This document shows positions 1-9,422 of a stretch of DNA of 13,433 nucleotides, piece by piece. The notes beneath the pieces are model-generated. The model was not told the origin of the DNA and searched no databases. It was given only the letters and a program-made list of their open reading frames with translations. This DNA is from Methanobacterium sp. (GTDB lineage Archaea > Methanobacteriota > Methanobacteria > Methanobacteriales > Methanobacteriaceae). Positions within the stretch are counted from its first letter, which is position 1. Each line of letters begins with the position of its first letter. The position numbers were made by a program, and so were the translations under genes. The stretch spans positions 2,501-15,933 of the forward strand of contig JAHKLQ010000060.1 in the NCBI GenBank assembly GCA_020854975.1, written 5' to 3'.

Positions 1-1
1 G

Positions 2-426
2 GTTATTGAAATCCGAGAACTGGATCTAGAAAAAATTTCAAAAGAATTATTAGAAACTGAATTCTTCGACCCTGCAAAAACTGGTTTAAGAGGAGCAACT
101 GTACACGGTCACTCCTTAAGGTTAGATGAAAACGGACTAATGTTCGATGCTCTGCAGAGATACGTCTACAATGAAGAAACCGGCATGGTATCTTATGTTA
201 AAGATCAGGTAGGACGACCACTGGATACTCCTGTAGAAGTAGGAGAACCACTGGACGAAGAACACCTAAAAGAAATCACCACCATCTACCGCAGCGACAA
301 CGTAGGTATGAGAGAAGATAAAGAAGCTATTGAAGCTGTTTTAACAATTCACAAAGCCAGAACTGACGGTGGATTTGGGTTAGGAGTTTTCAAAAACGAT
401 TTAAAAGCAAAACTGGGTGATGACAA

Positions 427-430
<4 letters not shown>
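2..430 (+). CDS. mrtG: Methyl-coenzyme M reductase II, gamma subunit (3' part)
   Basis: This is the C-terminal 142 residues of the gamma subunit of methyl-coenzyme M reductase, which with alpha and beta forms the cytoplasmic nickel-F430 enzyme that releases methane from methyl-CoM and CoB. The reading frame is open from the window edge. It contains the family block [20 protein letters not shown] followed by LQRY. Gamma subunits are about 250-265 residues, so roughly 110-120 N-terminal residues lie upstream. The stop overlaps the mrtA start in an ATGA, as expected for translationally coupled subunits. I name it mrtG rather than mcrG because the adjacent alpha subunit looks like isoenzyme II; the fragment alone would not settle this. 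Confidence 0.93.
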
Positions 431-2079
<1,649 letters not shown>

Positions 2080-2103
2080 GTTAGTTAGCTTTAGAAATTG
2101 AAA

Positions 2104-2137
2104 TGTGGATTAATAATAATCCACAAACCTTTTTTTT
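2104..2137 (+). terminator. Hairpin plus poly-T terminator of the mrt operon
   Basis: A perfect 9-bp stem (TGTGGATTA / TAATCCACA, 4-nt loop, 2104-2125) is followed after four bases by eight T residues (2130-2137). It lies 24 bases after the mrtA stop and should end the mrt transcript, which supports an operon ending with mrtA and not continuing into mtr genes. Confidence 0.8.
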
Positions 2138-2177
2138 ATTAAAAAACCCTGCTCATCTTACATAATCCTTTCTTACG

Positions 2178-2203
2178 TATCTTACGTGAAATACAGTAAG
2201 ATA
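2178..2203. repeat. Inverted repeat TATCTTAC-N10-GTAAGATA
   Basis: Perfect 8-bp inverted repeat with a 10-base spacer between the mrt terminator and the ferredoxin promoter. The left arm overlaps two tandem CTTACGT copies (2172-2178 and 2181-2187), and CAGTAA recurs at 2195-2200 and 2209-2214 approximately. There is no gene here, and the element is about 190 bases upstream of the next TATA box. It could be a protein-binding site or a small stem in an unannotated RNA; nothing decides between them. Confidence 0.35.
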
Positions 2204-2313
2204 TATTCAGTAAAATACGTTAATTAGATTTTATTCTTAGATTTCCCAAATTTTAGACATTATTTCTTTATTATACTCCTATTTTTAGAGTAGTTACCAG
2301 TTTGATTCTTTAA

Positions 2314-2353
2314 TTGTACTTAAACTATTGAACTGGAACTATTGTACCTAAAC
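2314..2353. repeat. Direct repeats TTGTACYTAAAC upstream of ferredoxin promoter
   Basis: TTGTACTTAAAC (2314-2325) and TTGTACCTAAAC (2342-2353) differ at one base and start 28 bases apart. Between and overlapping them, AACTATTG occurs twice at a 14-base step (2323-2330 and 2337-2344). The block sits about 35-75 bases upstream of the TATA box at 2388, where an archaeal activator could bind. Function is inferred only. The rest of the 392-base intergenic stretch (2138-2387) holds no gene that I can support. Confidence 0.35.
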
Positions 2354-2387
2354 CAAATTTGAAAATCATTTCATCCTTATGACAACA

Positions 2388-2395
2388 TTTATATA
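2388..2395 (+). promoter_or_regulatory. TATA box of ferredoxin-reductase operon
   Basis: TTTATATA preceded by the A-rich GACAACA, a good archaeal TATA/BRE. Transcription would be expected to start roughly 22-27 bases beyond its centre, near 2414-2418, inside the palindromes that follow, about 55 bases before the ferredoxin ATG. Confidence 0.7.
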
Positions 2396-2400
2396 CTATA

Positions 2401-2434
2401 ATAACCACTGGTTATTAACATAACTAGTGGTTAT
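2401..2434. promoter_or_regulatory. Two tandem 15-bp palindromic operators (ATAAC-N5-GTTAT)
   Basis: ATAACCACTGGTTAT (2401-2415) has perfect 7-bp arms around one central base. ATAACTAGTGGTTAT (2420-2434) has one mismatch between arms. Their centres are 19 bp apart, so they lie on nearly the same face of the helix, and they begin immediately after the TATA box, covering the expected transcription start. This is the layout of a repressor operator bound by two dimers, as TetR-family proteins often do. The same ATAAC-N5-GTTA element recurs four times before the gene at 7540. Confidence 0.72.
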
Positions 2435-2471
2435 TTTTGCCACTAAAAACTTTAGTTCAAATGGTGATTTT

Positions 2472-2641
2472 ATGATAGTAAAGGAATGGTGCATGTACTG
2501 TGGGGAATGTGCCGGTGTTTGTCCCCGGAATCTCATTGAAGTACGAGAACTAACCCTGAAATTTGATGAAAAAGAATGTAAAGATTGTAAAATTTGTATC
2601 CAAGTATGTCCAGTTCAGGCCCTGGAAAAAGAGGTGATCTG

Positions 2642-2642
<1 letters not shown>
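2472..2642 (+). CDS. Small 2x[4Fe-4S] ferredoxin
   Basis: A 56-residue dicluster ferredoxin. Cluster motifs are C7-x2-C10-x2-C13-x3-C17-P and C36-x2-C39-x2-C42-x3-C46-P, the full set of eight ligands for two [4Fe-4S] clusters. I chose the ATG at 2472 because GGTGAT (2463-2468) lies just before it and because upstream in-frame extension would run through the promoter palindromes. The stop overlaps the start of the next gene (TGATG), so the two are translationally coupled. Ferredoxin next to an archaeal geranylgeranyl reductase is a known arrangement, in which ferredoxin supplies electrons to the flavoprotein that saturates isoprenoid chains; that role here is inferred from the pairing. Confidence 0.93.
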
Positions 2643-3823
<1,181 letters not shown>

Positions 3824-3885
3824 AAAACCCCACTTAACTTTTATTATAATCAGAGGTTTTACAGTATTCAAAGCAGCATTGTAAT

Positions 3886-3944
3886 ACGCAACTCAGTGAT
3901 AAATAACGCAAATGAATCATTGCCATTTTATCCATCAATTGCGT
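3886..3944. promoter_or_regulatory. Candidate ACGCAA/TTGCGT sites before the first TetR gene
   Basis: ACGCAA occurs at 3886-3891 and 3906-3911, a 20-base step, and its inverse TTGCGT lies at 3939-3944, five bases before the ATG at 3949. An 11-bp palindrome AATGAATCATT (3911-3921) lies between. A TATA-like TTTATTATAAT is at about 3840-3850. These short matches could be an autoregulatory site but are weaker than the dyads at the other promoters in this window. Confidence 0.3.
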
Positions 3945-3948
3945 CTAC

Positions 3949-4611
<663 letters not shown>

Positions 4612-4686
4612 AAATGTCTTACCTTCCTTTATATTCCATAACTAATAGTGTTCCTATATTAAAATTATTAACCTCCAAAAACAAAC

Positions 4687-4724
4687 TATCATCAGTGAGA
4701 TTGTTATAAATGAAACTGATGATA
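4687..4724. promoter_or_regulatory. 10-bp inverted repeat flanking a TATA-like box, before second TetR gene
   Basis: TATCATCAGT (4687-4696) and ACTGATGATA (4715-4724) are perfect inverse copies separated by 18 bases, arm start to arm start 28 bp. The spacer contains TTATAAAT (4704-4711), which could be the TATA box, in which case bound protein would directly cover it. Another TATA-like stretch (CTATATTAAAA) lies at about 4654-4664. The position just before a TetR gene suggests an autoregulatory operator. Confidence 0.55.
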
Positions 4725-4744
4725 ATGTTCTATAGGTGGGTGTA

Positions 4745-5407
4745 ATGTCAACGGCAACCCGGAGAAAACGAGAAAGAGAACAAAGAAGACAATCTATTAT
4801 AGATGCCGCTGAGAGTCTATTCTTTTCCAGAGGCTATGATAATGTCTCAATTAATGACATTGCCAAGGAAGTCGAGTTGAACAGAGCCACTATTTACTTA
4901 TATTTTGAAAATAAGGAAACATTGTGTTTTGCTGTCATCTTACGCGGTGTTCGAATATTGAACAGTATGGTTAAAACCAGTGCAAATGCTGCTAGTGATA
5001 CTCAAAAAATCAATGCTATAGGAAAAAGTTATAATAACTTTTTTATTTTATATCCCCAGTATTTTCAGGTTTATTATTATTTCCAATCAGGGAGATTTGG
5101 ATTTAATCCATTATCCGGTTTAAGACGTCCTGCTTGGGATGATGTAAGGGAAATAATCCGTTTACAGAAAGAGATATTTGATATGCTGCACTTGGCTATT
5201 AAAAGTGGAATAAAGATGGGAAGAATTTCGTCCAATATGAATACTTTTTATGCAACATTTCTAGTCATGTCTACCATAGACTCTATGATAAATCCATCTC
5301 CAATTTTAACCAAGGAACTTAAAGACAGGAATTTTACCAAAGCACAACAATATTTTCCTCAGGATTTTGCCCATTTTGTTAATGAACTGCTTAAAAATAA
5401 AGAATAA
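4745..5407 (+). CDS. TetR/AcrR family transcriptional regulator (second of three)
   Basis: A 220-residue paralogue of the regulators on either side. The DNA-binding domain runs EQRRQSIIDAAESLFFSRG, with the helix-turn-helix INDIAKEVELNRATIYLYF at about residues 36-54. The C-terminal domain is rich in aromatic residues (YYYFQSGRFGF near 115-125) and is quite different from the first regulator, so it may sense a different ligand. I start it at ATG 4745 because AGGTGGG (4734-4740) is placed correctly for it; a GTG nine bases upstream would lie inside that binding site. It appears monocistronic: 283 bases separate it from the next gene. A perfect inverted repeat in its promoter suggests it represses itself. 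Confidence 0.88.
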   Translation: MSTATRRKREREQRRQSIIDAAESLFFSRGYDNVSINDIAKEVELNRATIYLYFENKETLCFAVILRGVRILNSMVKTSANAASDTQKINAIGKSYNNFFILYPQYFQVYYYFQSGRFGFNPLSGLRRPAWDDVREIIRLQKEIFDMLHLAIKSGIKMGRISSNMNTFYATFLVMSTIDSMINPSPILTKELKDRNFTKAQQYFPQDFAHFVNELLKNKE

Positions 5408-5588
5408 AAAAGAAATTTTTATTCTAAATAACCTGTTTGATTTTTAATGTAACTTGAAACAATAGTTTTTCCTAAAATTAATTAGAATTGCTATCTAAAA
5501 AAATCCATTGTTTAATTTATTTCTATTCAGTATTATAGGGTTATAAATGCTTATTTAGGTTTGAATCCATCTAAAAAAAATAGAAAGA

Positions 5589-5596
5589 TTTATATA
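5589..5596 (+). promoter_or_regulatory. TATA box of third TetR-methyltransferase operon
   Basis: TTTATATA preceded by AGAAAGA, identical in its core to the boxes at 2388 and 7443. The predicted transcription start falls near 5615-5620, within the tandem dyads that follow, leaving a leader of about 70 bases. The 5408-5588 part of this gap is AT-rich with a few five-T runs that could terminate the preceding gene, and shows no gene. Confidence 0.65.
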
Positions 5597-5601
5597 TCTA
5601 T

Positions 5602-5637
5602 TATGACTCTTAGTCATATAAAAAACTATAAGTCATT
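5602..5637. promoter_or_regulatory. Tandem dyad operators TATGACT-N3-AGTCATA
   Basis: A perfect palindrome TATGACT-CTT-AGTCATA (5602-5618) is followed by a degenerate second copy at 5621-5637, ACT-ATA-AGTCATT, with a full right half and only ACT kept on the left. Centres are at 5610 and 5629, 19 bp apart, the same step as in the pair at 2401-2434, but the half-site is different. The pair begins just after the TATA box, which fits repression, most simply by the regulator encoded directly downstream. Confidence 0.65.
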
Positions 5638-5690
5638 ATTATTTATCAATTAGTTCCATGATTCTGAATGGGGTAAAAAGGTGAAATACA

Positions 5691-6368
5691 ATGTCAATAG
5701 CCAAGTGGAAGGAAAAAGAAAAGGAACAGCGGCGCGAAAACATCATTGATGCTGCTAAAAAATTATTCTTTGATACAGACTACGATAGTGTTTCCATGGA
5801 TGAAATAGCCCAGGAAATAGGGCTGGGCAAAGGAACATTGTACCTCTATTTTAAGAGTAAAGAATCTTTATTTTATGCTGTAGCTTTGCGTGGGATGCGA
5901 ATATTAAATTCAATCCATTTAAAATCTTTAAAACTTGATGAAAGTGGATTAGATAAATTACACACACTAATTGAGGGATATTTCCAATTCACCCAAGAAT
6001 ATCCTGAATATTTTCATATGCTTTGTTATGCTGCCTCAAACCCATCTCCCTTAATAGATAATGAATATGCAAAGGATTTCACGGAATTGGCCCTGAACAA
6101 CATCCAAATATCAGCTAAAATACTTGAAGAATGTATGATGGATGGAACTGTGAGAAGAGATTTAAACCCCACAGAAATGGCAATTTTCCTCAGCATCATA
6201 GGCAACAGTATCATGAACATGGATCCTGTTTGGAAAGTAACTCTAGAGACAACAGGGACAGGTAAAGATGAGATTTGGAAACATTACCTGCGTTTCATCA
6301 CCCCCTCCATTGAAACCAGACATGGATTAGATCTTTCTGGTGCTGAAGGTGGTGATGAGGAAAAATAA
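5691..6368 (+). CDS. TetR/AcrR family transcriptional regulator (third of three)
   Basis: A 225-residue regulator with a typical TetR N-terminus: EQRRENIIDAAKKLFFDTDYDSVS and helix-turn-helix MDEIAQEIGLGKGTLYLYF (about 36-54). The recognition segment GKGTLYLYF differs from NKATLYLYF and NRATIYLYF of the two upstream paralogues, in line with the different dyad in its promoter. AAGGTGA (5678-5684) precedes the ATG. Only 30 bases separate its stop from the following methyltransferase, so the two are probably one transcript, although a run of six T (6371-6376) in that gap could weaken read-through. The C-terminal domain gives no clue to the ligand. It probably represses its own operon. Confidence 0.9.
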   Translation: MSIAKWKEKEKEQRRENIIDAAKKLFFDTDYDSVSMDEIAQEIGLGKGTLYLYFKSKESLFYAVALRGMRILNSIHLKSLKLDESGLDKLHTLIEGYFQFTQEYPEYFHMLCYAASNPSPLIDNEYAKDFTELALNNIQISAKILEECMMDGTVRRDLNPTEMAIFLSIIGNSIMNMDPVWKVTLETTGTGKDEIWKHYLRFITPSIETRHGLDLSGAEGGDEEK

Positions 6369-6398
6369 GGTTTTTTAACTAAAAGAAGAGGGGATATA

Positions 6399-7310
6399 AT
6401 GAAAATAAGTGAAATGCAGATAAAAAGGAAAAACACTAGCGGTACGGCTGAGGAAATAGCTTTTCACAGAGTTATTGAATCAGCAAAGGCTGAAGAAGAA
6501 CGAATCTGTTATGATCCGTATGCCATATATTTTATTGGTCCGGAGTTGTTGAAATTTTTTGAAGCAACTGCATGTAACTATCCTGAGGCTAAAGCAAGAC
6601 TGAAAGAGATGTATCGTCTATTCCCAGGTACACAAAATTCAATTGTAGCAAGGGTCAGATATTTTGATGATTATCTTCAGGATTCTATGGCTGAAGGGAT
6701 CAAACAGCTGGTTATTCTTGGTGCTGGGTATGATACCCGGGCTTATCGTATCGAAGGGTTGAAAGAAAAGGTGAAGGTATTTGAAGTTGATTATCCCATC
6801 ATCCAGAAAGTGAAAATTGAAAAGATTAAAGAAATCTTCGGTTCACTCCCTGGTCATGTGGTATTTATAAATGCTGATGTCGGGAGTGAAGAACTTTTTA
6901 AAAGTTTATTGGAACAGGGATACAACCCATCCGAAAGAACTCTTTTCATTATGGAAGGACTCATTTATTATATTCCACCGGAGGGTGTAGAGAATTTACT
7001 GTCCTCCATTGTGCAGAATTCCGGCCCTGGCAGTAGGATAATTTTTGATTATTTCCCTCAATCAATGGTTGATGGTACCTGCGAGCTGGAAGTTGGTAAT
7101 CTCATACATGAGCGTGTTAAACAATCTGGAGAGCCATTTAAATTTGGAATTACAGATGGAACCATAGAGGAATTCTTAAAAGAGCGAGGTTTCTCCCATA
7201 TTCAAAATGTGACCAGTGAAGATTATAAAAAAGCTTATTTTTATGGCAAAAATGAAAACAGAGAGGTTTGCAGTCTTTACTCATTTGTTCATGCCATGGT
7301 TGAATATTAA
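6399..7310 (+). CDS. SAM-dependent methyltransferase, leucine carboxyl methyltransferase-like (MT1)
   Basis: A 303-residue class I methyltransferase of the LCMT-like family (the group that includes many uncharacterised mycobacterial and methanosarcinal proteins). Seen in order: an N-terminal helical segment with ICYDPYA (36-42), VRYFDD (86-91), the SAM-binding motif LGAGYDTRAYRIEG (107-120), the acidic post-strand motif VFEVD (127-131), an NAD segment at 158-160 that probably binds the adenine end, and the late motif MEGLIYYIP (185-193). GAGGGGAT (6388-6395) precedes the ATG. It lies 30 bases after a TetR gene and is followed by poly-T runs. Its paralogue at 7540 shares motifs at the same residue numbers, which implies tandem duplication. 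The methyl acceptor is unknown; carboxyl or hydroxyl groups are plausible for the family. Confidence 0.87.
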   Translation: MKISEMQIKRKNTSGTAEEIAFHRVIESAKAEEERICYDPYAIYFIGPELLKFFEATACNYPEAKARLKEMYRLFPGTQNSIVARVRYFDDYLQDSMAEGIKQLVILGAGYDTRAYRIEGLKEKVKVFEVDYPIIQKVKIEKIKEIFGSLPGHVVFINADVGSEELFKSLLEQGYNPSERTLFIMEGLIYYIPPEGVENLLSSIVQNSGPGSRIIFDYFPQSMVDGTCELEVGNLIHERVKQSGEPFKFGITDGTIEEFLKERGFSHIQNVTSEDYKKAYFYGKNENREVCSLYSFVHAMVEY

Positions 7311-7330
7311 AATAAGCCCATATATTATTC

Positions 7331-7356
7331 TTTTTTCTTTTTTTCATTGATTTTTT
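7331..7356 (+). terminator. Poly-T terminator after MT1
   Basis: Three close T runs (7331-7336, 7338-7344 and 7351-7356) begin 20 bases after the MT1 stop, without a clear hairpin. Archaeal RNA polymerase terminates at such runs, so MT1 and the next methyltransferase are probably separate transcripts. The remaining gap to 7440 is AT-rich with one run of six C and holds no gene. Confidence 0.65.
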
Positions 7357-7442
7357 CTTGTTTATTTTATTCCCCCCTTTATTCTCATTTAAATAGACTT
7401 TAAAGATTTATTGTGAGGAAATTTACATTATCCACCCAAAAA

Positions 7443-7450
7443 TTTATATA
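7443..7450 (+). promoter_or_regulatory. TATA box of MT2-ABC operon
   Basis: TTTATATA preceded by CCCAAAAA, a good BRE/TATA pair with the same core as the boxes at 2388 and 5589. The expected start of transcription is near 7470-7475, inside the repeat array that follows. Confidence 0.7.
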
Positions 7451-7455
7451 TTATA

Positions 7456-7524
7456 ATAACACTATGTTACAAAATAACGGCATGTTACAAAATAACAATT
7501 TGTTACAAAATAACATCCTGTTAT
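7456..7524. promoter_or_regulatory. Array of four ATAAC-N5-GTTAY palindromes (18-bp period)
   Basis: Four palindromic elements ATAAC-N5-GTTAY lie at 7456-7470, 7474-7488, 7492-7506 and 7510-7524 at exact 18-base steps. Spacers are ACTAT, GGCAT, AATTT and ATCCT. The segment between units is also fixed (GTTACAAAATAAC, three times), so half-sites alternate in orientation every nine bases: eight in all. The array runs from just after the TATA box to the Shine-Dalgarno sequence (AGGAGGAGAT at 7527-7536) of the next gene. Half-site and spacer length match the two operators before the ferredoxin gene, pointing to one shared repressor that could load cooperatively. Confidence 0.75.
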
Positions 7525-7539
7525 AAAGGAGGAGATCAT

Positions 7540-8454
7540 ATGGGGAAAAATAAGGTAAAAGAGGGATTAAAGGAAAATTTAAAAGAACCAAACCCAACCG
7601 CTGAATTAACAGCATCACACAGAGCAGCGGAATCATTAAAACCTGAAACTGAACGTATATGTGATGATCCCTATGCCATCCACTTCCTTAGCCTGGCAAC
7701 CTTGGAAATAGTAAAAGATCCCGTCAAGTTAAAAGCATTTAGTCAACAGGTTGGCCCTCTTGCACAGGCAATGGGTACTTTAATTAGACTTAGAGTGAGA
7801 TACTTTGATGATTTTCTCAAAAAATCCCTCAAAGAAGGATTAGAACAACTGGTTATACTGGGAGCAGGATATGATACCCGGGCTTACAGAATTGAAGGTC
7901 TTAAAGAAAATGTGAAAGTTTTTGAAGTAGATCATCCCCACACTCAGCATTTTAAAATTGAAAAAATCAAAGAAATCTTTGGTTTTACACCGGAACATGT
8001 TACATATGTACCTGCCGATCTTGAAACCCAAACACTTAACCAGAGTCTATTTAGTGCAGGATATAACCGTTCCAAAAAAACTCTTTTTTTAATGGAAGGC
8101 TTAATTTGTTACCTTACACCCGAAACCGTTGATGGAATTCTTTCATTCATCGTGGAAAATTCAGGTAAAGGAAGTATTGTACTCTTTGATTATCATGAGG
8201 AATCTGTAGTCAATGGAACCTGTGAAGAAGGGAGAATTTTGCAAAAATATTTTGAACAAGTAGGAGAATCATTCAAATTTGGCATTGAAGAGGGAAAAAT
8301 TGAAGAATTTCTCTTAAAACGAGGATTTTCGGATATTACAAATGTATCAAGCGAAGATTATAAGATAAACTGTTTCAAGGAGATGAATGAAAACATGGCA
8401 GTTCATAACCCGCTATATTTCGTTAATGCAATTGTCAGTGCACTTCAAAACTAA
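7540..8454 (+). CDS. SAM-dependent methyltransferase, leucine carboxyl methyltransferase-like (MT2)
   Basis: A 304-residue paralogue of MT1 with all motifs in register: ICDDPYAIHF (40-49), VRYFDD (86-91), SAM motif LGAGYDTRAYRIEG (107-120), VFEVD (127-131), PADLET (158-163) and MEGLICYLTP (185-194). The N-terminal 20 residues and the region 50-80 differ most from MT1 and could set substrate choice. A strong AGGAGGAGAT precedes the ATG. The gene is first in a probable operon with an ABC exporter, whose ATPase begins 38 bases downstream, so the product of methylation, or the compound it modifies, may be exported. Expression is likely controlled by the palindrome array in its promoter. The acceptor molecule is not deducible. 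Confidence 0.87.
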   Translation: MGKNKVKEGLKENLKEPNPTAELTASHRAAESLKPETERICDDPYAIHFLSLATLEIVKDPVKLKAFSQQVGPLAQAMGTLIRLRVRYFDDFLKKSLKEGLEQLVILGAGYDTRAYRIEGLKENVKVFEVDHPHTQHFKIEKIKEIFGFTPEHVTYVPADLETQTLNQSLFSAGYNRSKKTLFLMEGLICYLTPETVDGILSFIVENSGKGSIVLFDYHEESVVNGTCEEGRILQKYFEQVGESFKFGIEEGKIEEFLLKRGFSDITNVSSEDYKINCFKEMNENMAVHNPLYFVNAIVSALQN

Positions 8455-8492
8455 CTGTTTGATAAAAAGAAAATTTACAAAAAGGTTAAAAA

Positions 8493-9422
8493 ATGACAGA
8501 AAAAGTGATAGAGGTTAATTCTCTTGTAAAAAAATATGGAAATTTAACCACTGTAGATAATATATCTTTTAGTATTAAAAAAGGTGAAATATTTGCATTT
8601 TTAGGTCCTAATGGCGCTGGAAAAACTACAACTGTAGAAATATTGGAATGTCTTAGAACCGCAACATCTGGTTCAGTGAATGTTCTGGGATACAATATAA
8701 AAAAGGATGATTTTAAAATAAAACAGAGGATTGGGGTGCTTCCACAGGATTTCAGTGCTTTTGAATGGCTTAATGTTTATGAAAATATTGATTATTTTGC
8801 AAAAATGTATCCTAAACATTTGAACGTGGATGAAATCATTGAAACATTAGATCTGGAGGATAAGAGGAATACTCTATTTAAAGATCTTTCGGGCGGTCTG
8901 AAACAACGTGTTGGCGTTGCTATATCCCTGGTTAACGATCCAGAAATGGTTTTCCTGGATGAACCTACTACTGGTTTGGATCCTAAGGCTCGAAGGGATG
9001 TTTGGGATGCAGTTAAGGAATTGAAAAATAAGGGTAAAACTGTCTTTTTAACAACGCACTATATGGATGAAGCATATTATCTGGCAGACAGAGTCTGTGT
9101 CTTACACAAAGGCCAAATTATTGCTGAAGGAACCCCAGATGACCTTATAAACCGTTATGGTGGGGGAAATACACTCATTATCAGGGGCTGCGACCCTGAA
9201 GCTAGAAATGAGCTTATCAATGCTATTCCAGATGGTACTGTTGAAGGTAATGATGTGTTGGCTAAATTATCTGAAGATGATGCTGTTGCCAGCATATCTG
9301 TAGCTGCTTCCATTATTAATACTGGCGATTTCACCTGTGAAGAGATTTATGTAAGAAAATCAACCTTGGAAGATGTTTTTCTTAATTTAACCGGAGAAAA
9401 ACTCACTAAAGGAGGTAAATAA
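8493..9422 (+). CDS. ABC transporter ATP-binding protein (ABC-2 exporter type)
   Basis: A 309-residue cytoplasmic ATPase subunit of an exporter. The nucleotide-binding domain is intact: Walker A GPNGAGKTTT (38-47), Q-loop Gln85, signature LSGGLKQ (132-138), Walker B VFLDEP (153-158) with catalytic Glu157, D-loop, and switch His189 in TTHYMDEA. The sequence after about residue 215 is the C-terminal extension seen in drug, lipid or polysaccharide export ATPases of the DrrA/CcmA type. Only a weak AAAGG lies upstream of the ATG, 38 bases after MT2. Its stop codon directly abuts the permease ATG (TAAATG). Substrate is unknown; regulated context beside TetR genes suggests a small hydrophobic or toxic molecule. 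Confidence 0.94.
   Translation: MTEKVIEVNSLVKKYGNLTTVDNISFSIKKGEIFAFLGPNGAGKTTTVEILECLRTATSGSVNVLGYNIKKDDFKIKQRIGVLPQDFSAFEWLNVYENIDYFAKMYPKHLNVDEIIETLDLEDKRNTLFKDLSGGLKQRVGVAISLVNDPEMVFLDEPTTGLDPKARRDVWDAVKELKNKGKTVFLTTHYMDEAYYLADRVCVLHKGQIIAEGTPDDLINRYGGGNTLIIRGCDPEARNELINAIPDGTVEGNDVLAKLSEDDAVASISVAASIINTGDFTCEEIYVRKSTLEDVFLNLTGEKLTKGGK

Noticed and set aside
2427..2471. 15-residue N-terminal extension of the ferredoxin
   Set aside because: The extension would be encoded by the operator and leader, lacks a ribosome site, and is not part of the ferredoxin fold. GGTGAT before the ATG at 2472 decides the start.
2594..2641. Upstream start for the reductase
   Set aside because: It would lie inside the ferredoxin coding sequence. 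The FAD motif begins at the expected distance from the ATG at 2642, which has its own GAGGTGAT.
4639..4652. TAAC-TAATA-GTGT before the second TetR gene as a seventh ATAAC-N5-GTTA operator
   Set aside because: The right half-site does not match (GTGT instead of GTTA), and the distance from the nearest TATA-like box differs from the real cases.
7456..7524. Short CRISPR-like array
   Set aside because: The period is 18 bases with a unit of about 14, far below CRISPR repeat-spacer size, and it sits within a promoter with dyad symmetry.
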